From NCBI GenBank assembly GCA_937923485.1, contig CALDUE010000059.1, forward strand, positions 1-43,196: a stretch of DNA of 43,196 bases, in the 5' to 3' direction. The stretch's first letter is position 1, and each line of letters starts with the position of its first letter. The stretch comes from an uncultured Saprospiraceae bacterium. GTDB lineage: Bacteria; Bacteroidota; Bacteroidia; Chitinophagales; Saprospiraceae. Made by a program: the position numbers and the translations under genes. Positions 25,207 through 31,848 of the stretch are shown here, in pieces. The notes beneath the pieces are model-generated. The model made no database searches, had not been told where the DNA came from, and saw only the letters and a program-made list of their open reading frames with translations.

Positions 25207-25424
25207 TGCATTAAAAACGCACTTTTTTCGCTTTTTGGGGCAAATTTGCCTTAAAAATTGAGCTAAACGAACTAAAATCTCGAATAAAGCGTACTTACAT
25301 CAGAACATCGCTTCGCGCGGTTTCTAAGAATCATAACTAGTGAGAGTATGGAAGGCAGTTCCGCAATGCGGGATTGCCTTACTTTTTGCCCCTAAGACTG
25401 GCTTAAATTAGCTAGTTTCGTTTT
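25207..25424 (+). other. Gene-free region with a second terminator; possible sRNA or leader
   Basis: No open reading frame is supported. The stretch holds a 12-bp palindrome GGCAAATTTGCC (25239-25250) and, near its end, a separate intrinsic terminator. That arrangement would fit a small non-coding RNA or an attenuated leader of the next gene. Confidence 0.35.
25352..25387 (+). terminator. Intrinsic terminator with no upstream gene of its own
   Basis: The arms AAGGCAGTTCCGC and GCGGGATTGCCTT pair over 13 bp with two G-U pairs around an AAT loop, followed by ACTTTTTG. The G-U pairs favour the plus strand. The nearest plus-strand gene already has a hairpin 150 bp upstream. Confidence 0.7.
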
Positions 25425-26543
25425 GTGATCATCGATTCTTTCAGCCCCGTACTGCCTAATACGGCCCTCGTTGCCTCGGCCGATGCGTTCTTTAACGTTG
25501 TCAAAAACGACTACCTCAATTATCGCAATCGCGGCATGTTCCTCGAACATCCTGAGAAGTGCATGTTGGTGTACCGCCTACGAGAAAATGATTCCACCTT
25601 TCTTGGTCTTATCACGGGGTTACCTGCCGATCAATACTCCACAGGAAAGATTAAGAAGCACGAAGGCACACTCGCCGCATCCGAGCAGCAACAACTTCAG
25701 TTGCTAGTGCTTAGAGAGGCTATCGTAAAGCCGGTGTTACTCACCTACCCTGCAGTTTCTAAGATCGATCAAAAGCTGCAAGAAGTTGCCGATACCCAAG
25801 CTCCATTTCTTTACATTGAAGATGGAAAATCCATCCGCCACGAACTTTTTGAAGTGAATCAAGGAAGTGAGGTTGAAGAATTTTTCAAGTCAGCTTTCGC
25901 CAAAACCGTCGACTCGCTCTACATCGCTGATGGTCATCACAGATGCTCTACACTAGCCTTGTACAATCGTGAGCAGAAAGCTAAAGGGGAACCTGAAGCA
26001 CCCCTTCTTGCAGCCTTATTTTCAAGCAAGCAGGTCAACGTCCAAGCTTTTCATCGTTCCATACATTTACCCGTAGACCTAAGCCCTCTTGCGCTCATCG
26101 CAAAGCTTTCAGATTTGTGCATTGTCACGCCGTTGAGAGAGCCCCAACTACCTCAAGAGCGTCACCAAATGACACTACTTATAGAGGATGAGAGTTTTTC
26201 CCTCCGTTGGAGAAAAGAGGTTTTTAGCAAACGAGAATCAAGCGACGATCCTAAGGATAAGATTGCGCTTGATGCAGGACTATTCAATCAACTCATTGCC
26301 GCGCCAATTTTTGGAATTACAGATGTTCGAACTGACGAGCGTATTTCATACATCCCTGGAAATAAGGGCTTGCGTGGAATGCTAGACCGTGTTCAGCGTC
26401 GTACCGACCGCGTAGGTTTCATGCTCTATGGCATAGAAGCGAAAGATCTTTTTGATATTGTCGATGCTGGCTTGATCATGCCTCCAAAGAGCACCTGGTT
26501 TGAACCAAGGCTGAGGAATGGATTGGTGGTTTTAGAGGTTTAA
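25425..26543 (+). CDS. DUF1015 family protein
   Basis: This 372-residue cytosolic protein belongs to the DUF1015 family. It is recognised by YSTGKIKKHEGTLAASEQQQ near 71-90, ADGHHRCSTLAL around 168-179 and the C-terminal MPPKSTWFEPRLRNGLVVLE. In other Bacteroidota this family is often encoded beside serine biosynthesis genes. The DGHHR motif resembles the one of ParB-fold free-serine kinases, but that link is inference and no reaction is assigned. It starts with GTG at 25425; no ATG alternative is close. An exact copy of the 14-bp motif lies at 25893-25906 and encodes AFAKT. The preceding terminator may act as an attenuator. Confidence 0.78.
   Translation: MIIDSFSPVLPNTALVASADAFFNVVKNDYLNYRNRGMFLEHPEKCMLVYRLRENDSTFLGLITGLPADQYSTGKIKKHEGTLAASEQQQLQLLVLREAIVKPVLLTYPAVSKIDQKLQEVADTQAPFLYIEDGKSIRHELFEVNQGSEVEEFFKSAFAKTVDSLYIADGHHRCSTLALYNREQKAKGEPEAPLLAALFSSKQVNVQAFHRSIHLPVDLSPLALIAKLSDLCIVTPLREPQLPQERHQMTLLIEDESFSLRWRKEVFSKRESSDDPKDKIALDAGLFNQLIAAPIFGITDVRTDERISYIPGNKGLRGMLDRVQRRTDRVGFMLYGIEAKDLFDIVDAGLIMPPKSTWFEPRLRNGLVVLEV
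25893..25906 (+). repeat. Dispersed 14-bp motif, exact copy
   Basis: GCTTTCGCCAAAAC inside the DUF1015 gene, encoding AFAKT. Confidence 0.85.
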
Positions 26544-26839
26544 ATCAGATACCAGATGTGGGATATTAGACGTGAGACTCTTTAGAGACGCTAGCGAGAT
26601 TCAACAAAGTGCAACACCATTTAAGGCCACGTATACCCAATAAGCGTCACGAACTCTGCGCTTACTTATCTTTTTGATGCGGAATCGCCTAGCTCTCCGT
26701 GAAATAAAAAAGCGGAGATTTAGAACTCTCAAAAAACGTACTATTGTCCTTAGAAAGACAGCTAATTCAGTATACCGAAAGCATATCATATTCTACGTCC
26801 CAAATCTCACATCTCAATTCCCCAGCCCCAAATCTCGCC
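26544..26839. repeat. Intergenic region with dispersed repeat, copy B
   Basis: There is no gene here. The 5' part (about 26553-26592, with GACGTGAGA then TAGAGACGC) resembles 3617-3654 in direct orientation. Near the 3' end, 26795-26815 is a perfect 21-bp inverted match to 3615-3635. A small hairpin (TCTCCG/CGGAGA) lies near 26694-26728. The repeat arms therefore bracket the spacer. Confidence 0.6.
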
Positions 26840-28006
26840 ATGACAACCTATACCGCCGACCTCGTTTTCCCAGCAGACCAAGCACCCATCCCAAACGGCT
26901 ACGTAACTTTTGATGATTCAGGGAAGGTCTCTGACGTGGGGAGCGTTTTGCCGAAAGGCGTAAAAGCACAGGCGTATAAAGGAGCACTCGTCGCCGGTTT
27001 TGTTAATACACATTGTCACCTCGAACTGTCACACATGATCGGCCGTGTTGATACGGGAACTGGTTTGCTACCATTTTTGAAAGGAGTGGTTTCTCTTCGC
27101 CAAGTAGACCCTGCCGATATTGCAAAGGCAATTGAGGACGCAGACAAGTATATGTGGGAAGCTGGTATCCAAGCCGTAGGGGACATCTCCAATACAGCCG
27201 ATACAGCCAAGGTTAAGACTTCCAGTAAAATCACCTATTTCACGTTCGTGGAGGCCTTTGATTTCTTACAGGGAGGAGCAATGGCAAAAGAGGTTTTTGC
27301 GAAAGCTGAAGCTACCTACAAAGCACAACCCGAACCTAAAAGGTACGTGCCGCACGCTCCGTATACGGTGAGTCCTGCGCTCTATGCGATGATCAATGAC
27401 GCGAATCCTAGTGGAGGAACCGTCAGTATTCACAACCAAGAAACGCCAGCAGAAAACGAATTCTTCGAGTCCAAGTCTGGCGGCTTCATCGATTTTTACC
27501 GCGACTTCGGATTTAACATCGAGCATGTTTCAGCTTCCGCCAAAACTAGTCTTGCGACCACACTACCCCACCTCAATCCAGCCAACCGAGTCCTGTTCGT
27601 ACACAATACGCTCACGACCAAGGAAGACATGCAGTTGGCGCAAAGCTGGAGCGACAAGGTTTATTGGGCCACCTGCCCAAACGCAAACCTTTACATAGAA
27701 AATCGCCTTCCTCGTTACGCCGATTTTATGGAGCAGGGCGCTCGCATGACTATCGGAACGGATAGTCTTACCAGCAATTGGCAATTGTGCGTTTTAGAAG
27801 AAATGAAAACCATCCAGCGAATGCAACGCTATGTCGATACGCCAACGTTGATCCAATGGGCGACGCTTAACGGCGCGGAGGCGTTAGGCTTAGCGGACGA
27901 ACTCGGTAGTCTAACTGTAGGCAAACGTCCAGGACTTGTCTTGCTTGAAGATTTTGATGAGGCGGGAAGATTCACCCCCAGTACAAAAGCAAAGCGTCTA
28001 GTCTGA
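26840..28006 (+). CDS. Amidohydrolase-family metal-dependent deaminase/hydrolase
   Basis: This 388-residue TIM-barrel amidohydrolase is related to the TrzA/SsnA/aminofutalosine-deaminase group. Metal ligands are H58 and H60 in NTHCHLELSH, H198 in SIHNQET, H255 in FVHNTL and D308 in IGTDSLTSN; PHAPYTVS (H172) is typical of the deaminase branch. Substrates in this group include adenine-like and guanine-like compounds, and a role in futalosine-pathway menaquinone synthesis is possible but not shown by any neighbour. The ATG at 26840 is chosen because the longer frame to 26744 runs into repeat sequence. It contains near-copies of the 14-bp motif at 27293 and 27533. Confidence 0.82.
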   Translation: MTTYTADLVFPADQAPIPNGYVTFDDSGKVSDVGSVLPKGVKAQAYKGALVAGFVNTHCHLELSHMIGRVDTGTGLLPFLKGVVSLRQVDPADIAKAIEDADKYMWEAGIQAVGDISNTADTAKVKTSSKITYFTFVEAFDFLQGGAMAKEVFAKAEATYKAQPEPKRYVPHAPYTVSPALYAMINDANPSGGTVSIHNQETPAENEFFESKSGGFIDFYRDFGFNIEHVSASAKTSLATTLPHLNPANRVLFVHNTLTTKEDMQLAQSWSDKVYWATCPNANLYIENRLPRYADFMEQGARMTIGTDSLTSNWQLCVLEEMKTIQRMQRYVDTPTLIQWATLNGAEALGLADELGSLTVGKRPGLVLLEDFDEAGRFTPSTKAKRLV

Positions 28007-28064
28007 CTCTAGATTAAAGTTGTGATAGCAGGCAGCACATTACTGAGATGTAGCGTTGACGAGT

Positions 28065-28607
28065 ATGAAGTTTTATTCTTCTATGCTTATTATTCTGGTG
28101 CTTACACTAGCTTTTGTTGGGTGTGAGGAGTTACCAGAGGCTAGACCGATCCCAGAAACTGCCTTTGGATTGTTACCTATTTATCTTGACAGTGTAGAAG
28201 GAACAAGTATTACGACGCTGCCTCCAAGAGGAATTAACGATGGACGAGGTTTTGCCGTCTTAGGTGATACACTGTACATCGTAGATCAGCTCAGAGGCAT
28301 CCACATATTTGATAATCGCGATCCTGCCGAACCGGTAGGCGTTTCTTTTATCTCTATTCCTGGATGCGCGAGCATAGCTATTAATGGTAATTTCCTCTAC
28401 GTAAATAACCTCACCGATCTAGTAACACTAGATATCTCTGACCCTTTCAATGCCATTGAAGTTGATCGCGAACCAAATCTATACCCTCGTCCGCTGGAAT
28501 TCCCAGAAGGACATGTCGGCTATTTTGCCTGTTACGACTCCTCTCTTGGACTGCTAGCTGGTTGGGAAAGCGGCACAATTGAACTTCCACAATGTTATAT
28601 CGAATGA
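28065..28607 (+). CDS. LVIVD-like surface lipoprotein 1 (short)
   Basis: This 180-residue lipoprotein has a signal peptide ending FVGC (Cys20). The body has repeats of the LVIVD type, visible as GFAVLGDTLYIVDQLRGIHIFDNRDPAEP and SIAINGNFLYVNNLTDLVTLDISDPFN (regions at about 69-97 and 113-140), which build beta-propeller blades. It is too short for a full propeller, so it may be partial or oligomeric. The ATG at 28065 is preferred over TTG at 28056. The stop overlaps the start of the next gene (ATGA), so the two are translationally coupled. Confidence 0.75.
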   Translation: MKFYSSMLIILVLTLAFVGCEELPEARPIPETAFGLLPIYLDSVEGTSITTLPPRGINDGRGFAVLGDTLYIVDQLRGIHIFDNRDPAEPVGVSFISIPGCASIAINGNFLYVNNLTDLVTLDISDPFNAIEVDREPNLYPRPLEFPEGHVGYFACYDSSLGLLAGWESGTIELPQCYIE

Positions 28608-29401
28608 AAAATTTAAAAACAATTACACTTTGCCTTTTGCTGCTTTCCATGAGTGTCTTTATCGCATGCGAGGCTGACTCAGATTTTGCAACTCCAGCAA
28701 GCAATAGCTCCAACGGTACGAACAGCTCCTACGCTCGGATTTTGACTGTCGGCGATTTTCTTTATGCAGTCAATTTAAACGAGATAGTGACGTTTGATGC
28801 AATCGACCCCTCTGACCCTACCGAAATCGATCGCCAAGTCATTGGAACAGGCATTGAGACGATCTTTCATCATGAGGGTATCCTGCTCATCGGATCGAGT
28901 GAAGGCACTTTTACGTACACCATTGAGGCATCAGGAATTCCTCGTCGAAGAGGTCAATTCGACTACAATACTTTAGATCTTCCTGTAGAGCCTTGCGATC
29001 CAGTGGTGGCCGCGGGCAACGTGGCATATGCAACCTTGTATACGCGAGAAAACAATGTAGGAATTTGCGGAAGAGATCAAACCATAAATCTATTAGTAGT
29101 GATGGACATCACTGATCTAGAGAATCCTTCGCTGATCACGACCGTAGAAACTCCCAGCCCTAGGGGCTTAGCTGTCCGCGGAGATTTACTGTTTGTTTGC
29201 AATGAATTTTCTGGGCTAACCGTATATGATGTTTCTGATACTAGTCGACCAAGAGTTATAAGCACCGTAAATGATGTGGTTGCCTACGACGTAATCGTGA
29301 AAGATGATGTCTTGATCGTCGTCGGCGGAAGTGAACTTATCCAGTACGATTATGCGAATCCGGAAGCGTTGATTCGTCTGTCGACTATTGATATGACATG
29401 A
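28604..29401 (+). CDS. LVIVD-like surface lipoprotein 2
   Basis: This 266-residue lipoprotein has a signal peptide ending FIAC (Cys22) and a Ser/Asn-rich linker (ATPASNSSNGTNSS). It then has LVIVD-type blades: ARILTVGDFLYAVNLNEIVTFDAIDPSDP, VMDITDLENPSL, GLAVRGDLLFVCNEFSGLTVYDVSDTSRP and a last degenerate blade. Two to four Cys residues in the body could form a disulfide. The start at 28604 overlaps the previous stop by four bases, and its own stop overlaps the next start in the same way. It is likely anchored at the outer membrane; ligand unknown. Confidence 0.78.
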   Translation: MKNLKTITLCLLLLSMSVFIACEADSDFATPASNSSNGTNSSYARILTVGDFLYAVNLNEIVTFDAIDPSDPTEIDRQVIGTGIETIFHHEGILLIGSSEGTFTYTIEASGIPRRRGQFDYNTLDLPVEPCDPVVAAGNVAYATLYTRENNVGICGRDQTINLLVVMDITDLENPSLITTVETPSPRGLAVRGDLLFVCNEFSGLTVYDVSDTSRPRVISTVNDVVAYDVIVKDDVLIVVGGSELIQYDYANPEALIRLSTIDMT

Positions 29402-30153
29402 AGTTTAGATTAACATTCCCATGTTTCCTAATCTTCTTGATCAGCTGCCTTGCTACGATGTCTTTGCAAGCCCAGCCAGATACGATATACATAGACGCTC
29501 CTATCGAAGAATATGATACGAGATCGAGAAGAGAAATAAGAGACGATGAGAGGATTTTAAGACGCTTGGAGAGAAGTAAGGTCGTTCACGAACAAGCAGT
29601 CCTTTTTGAGGCAGGAAGATTAGCCAGTATTCGGTTTCCAGCTTTGACATTTACCTACCAACGCATGTTAGGTGAGTTTTTCTCAGCTGAAGGTTCGGTA
29701 GGCCTTCCTATCAATAGGATTGATGTGTACGATGAGCTTACTGGTCCTTTTTCAGGAATTGAAGCTCGACTTGGAGGGCGAGTCTACCTGTCCAATTATC
29801 AAGGATTCAGGCATTTCTTCTCTGTAGATGGGTGGGCGCTACATAATCCTGTTAGGGCCTTCACGCTAGTTCAAGAGGCTGATCTACCTACGTTTCGCGC
29901 TCGGGAACTTCAATTAGATCGAAAGAGGCAGGTCATCGTAACATCCTATGGATTTAAGTCCATCGGATTCAATGGTTTCACCTTCGATTTCCAGGTAGGA
30001 ATCGCTTTTGGAAGAAGAGGAATATTTGCTGAGGGAGATGTAAATTACGTGAGCACTGGTAATGACCCATTTTTCGGAAGCACCATCGAACAGAATGAGT
30101 GGGCAGCATTTACTGATCTACGCTTTGGCTTAGCGTTGGGCTATGCTTTCTAG
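29398..30153 (+). CDS. Small outer-membrane beta-barrel protein
   Basis: The family is not recognised by name. The 251-residue precursor has a signal peptide (FPCFLIFLISCLATMSLQAQ, cut after about residue 25). A charged periplasmic segment rich in Arg/Glu follows (about 40-65). After it come alternating hydrophobic/polar strands ending LRFGLALGYAF, with the C-terminal Phe typical of outer-membrane barrels. Length and pattern suit an eight-strand barrel. The start overlaps the stop of lipoprotein 2 (ATGA), making it the third gene of a coupled trio. It may be the membrane partner or exporter of the two lipoproteins, which is inference. Confidence 0.72.
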   Translation: MKFRLTFPCFLIFLISCLATMSLQAQPDTIYIDAPIEEYDTRSRREIRDDERILRRLERSKVVHEQAVLFEAGRLASIRFPALTFTYQRMLGEFFSAEGSVGLPINRIDVYDELTGPFSGIEARLGGRVYLSNYQGFRHFFSVDGWALHNPVRAFTLVQEADLPTFRARELQLDRKRQVIVTSYGFKSIGFNGFTFDFQVGIAFGRRGIFAEGDVNYVSTGNDPFFGSTIEQNEWAAFTDLRFGLALGYAF

Positions 30154-30299
30154 CAAAAGTCTGTGAATTGATCGCTTAAGGGCACGCTGTTCTTAAAAAG
30201 AATCGAGAAACCCTACTTCTTCGTTTCATTGACGTACTTTGGGCCGACCTTAGCGTACTTTGTACAATAAGCTAGATCGTCACCGTACCAAACCTGTCT

Positions 30300-31742
30300 A
30301 TGAAAACTCGAATCCAACCTAATACCAAGATCGTAGCCACTGTTGGGCCTGCATGCAGCAGCACTGAAATGCTACGAGGTCTAATGATTGAAGGAGTGGA
30401 CATCTTCCGTCTCAACTTCTCACATGGAACACACGAGGATCATGCGCAGACCATCAAGCGTATTGACGATATTAACAAGGAACGCGGAACGCACGTTGGC
30501 ATTCTTGCCGATCTACAGGGACCGAAGCTTCGCGTAGGGAAAATGAAAGATGACGGTCTTCAACTCAATGAAGGTGATGTCGTCACCTTTACCAACGAGA
30601 AGCGTATCGGTGACATGGACGGTGTGTACATGAGCTACCCACAGTTCGCTCGTGATGTATCTGTTGGAGAGCGTGTGCTCATTGACGATGGAAAGCTGGT
30701 ATTCGAAGTAGTTGCTACCGATGGAGAGAGTAAGGTCCAGTTGAAGACCCTTTTTGGTGGAGTACTTAAGAACAACAAAGGTGTCAACCTTCCGAACACG
30801 AAGATTTCGCTACCGAGTTTGACTGAGAAAGACCTTAAGGACCTCAACTATATTCTTGACAATCATCCTGAGGTCAACTGGATTGCACTAAGCTTTGTGC
30901 GTTCGGCAAAGGATGTAAAAGAACTGAGAGCACGCATCGAAGCTGCTGGCCACAAGGCGAAGGTGATTTCTAAAATTGAGAAGCCAGAAGCAGTAGAGCG
31001 TATTGACAAGATTATCAAAGCTTCAAATGCGGTGATGGTTGCTCGTGGGGACTTAGGTATAGAAATCCCTATGGAACAACTTCCGATTGTTCAGAAGATG
31101 ATCGTCTCCAAGTGTATCCAACGTGCCCGTCCAGTCATTGTGGCAACACAGATGATGGATTCGATGATCGAAAACCCATCTCCTACGCGTGCAGAAATTA
31201 CCGACGTTGCAAACGCAGTACTGGATGGAACCGACGCAGTGATGCTCTCAGGAGAGACTTCGGTGGGCCGTCACCCGATAAAGGTGGTTGAAGCGATGAA
31301 CAAGATCATCGAGCAGGCGGAAAAAGCCTATGACTTCAACGGTCGTCGCCCAAAAACAAACGCGAAGAGTAGCAACTTCCAATCGGACGTAATCTGCATC
31401 AATGCTGCGAAGGTGGCAGTCGATCTAGGTGCAAAAGCTATTTGCGGTCTCACTGTAAGTGGATACACTGCCTTTAAAATCAGTAGTTACCGGCCAGCAG
31501 GCAAGAAGATTTACATCTTTTCTGAGGGCAATCACATACTTGGGACGCTCAACCTAGTTTGGGGAGTCAGGGGTTTTCAGTACGACAAGTTTACCACTAC
31601 GGATGAAACGATCGAAGACACCACCAATATACTCAAGGCTAAAGGCCTTGTCGTGAAGGATGACTTGATTGTGAACACTGGATCTATGCCACTTCACAGG
31701 CGATTCACGACAAACATGCTTAAGGTTACTACCGTAGAGTAA
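30300..31742 (+). CDS. pyk: Pyruvate kinase
   Basis: Pyruvate kinase makes pyruvate and ATP from phosphoenolpyruvate in glycolysis. Motifs in order are TKIVATVGPA near the N-terminus, IFRLNFSHG, the active-site KVISKIEKPEAVERID, VMVARGDLGIEIP and TRAEITDVANAVLDGTDAVM with MLSGETSVGRHP. The C-terminal domain runs to residue 480, a normal length. The upstream region contains two copies of CGTACTTTG (near 30232 and 30253), the second resembling a -7 element with one base missing. No operon partner is evident. Confidence 0.96.
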   Translation: MKTRIQPNTKIVATVGPACSSTEMLRGLMIEGVDIFRLNFSHGTHEDHAQTIKRIDDINKERGTHVGILADLQGPKLRVGKMKDDGLQLNEGDVVTFTNEKRIGDMDGVYMSYPQFARDVSVGERVLIDDGKLVFEVVATDGESKVQLKTLFGGVLKNNKGVNLPNTKISLPSLTEKDLKDLNYILDNHPEVNWIALSFVRSAKDVKELRARIEAAGHKAKVISKIEKPEAVERIDKIIKASNAVMVARGDLGIEIPMEQLPIVQKMIVSKCIQRARPVIVATQMMDSMIENPSPTRAEITDVANAVLDGTDAVMLSGETSVGRHPIKVVEAMNKIIEQAEKAYDFNGRRPKTNAKSSNFQSDVICINAAKVAVDLGAKAICGLTVSGYTAFKISSYRPAGKKIYIFSEGNHILGTLNLVWGVRGFQYDKFTTTDETIEDTTNILKAKGLVVKDDLIVNTGSMPLHRRFTTNMLKVTTVE

Positions 31743-31848
31743 GTACCGAGCTGCACATTATTTGTCTGCGTTCGTTGTATAGTTATGCAGCTGCGCTACG
31801 TTGTGGTAAGGCACATTACCTTACGCCGCTTATCGCTTGAGACACTTA

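Noticed and set aside
26744..26839. N-terminal extension of the amidohydrolase
   Set aside because: It covers intergenic repeat sequence, and the family start matches ATG 26840.
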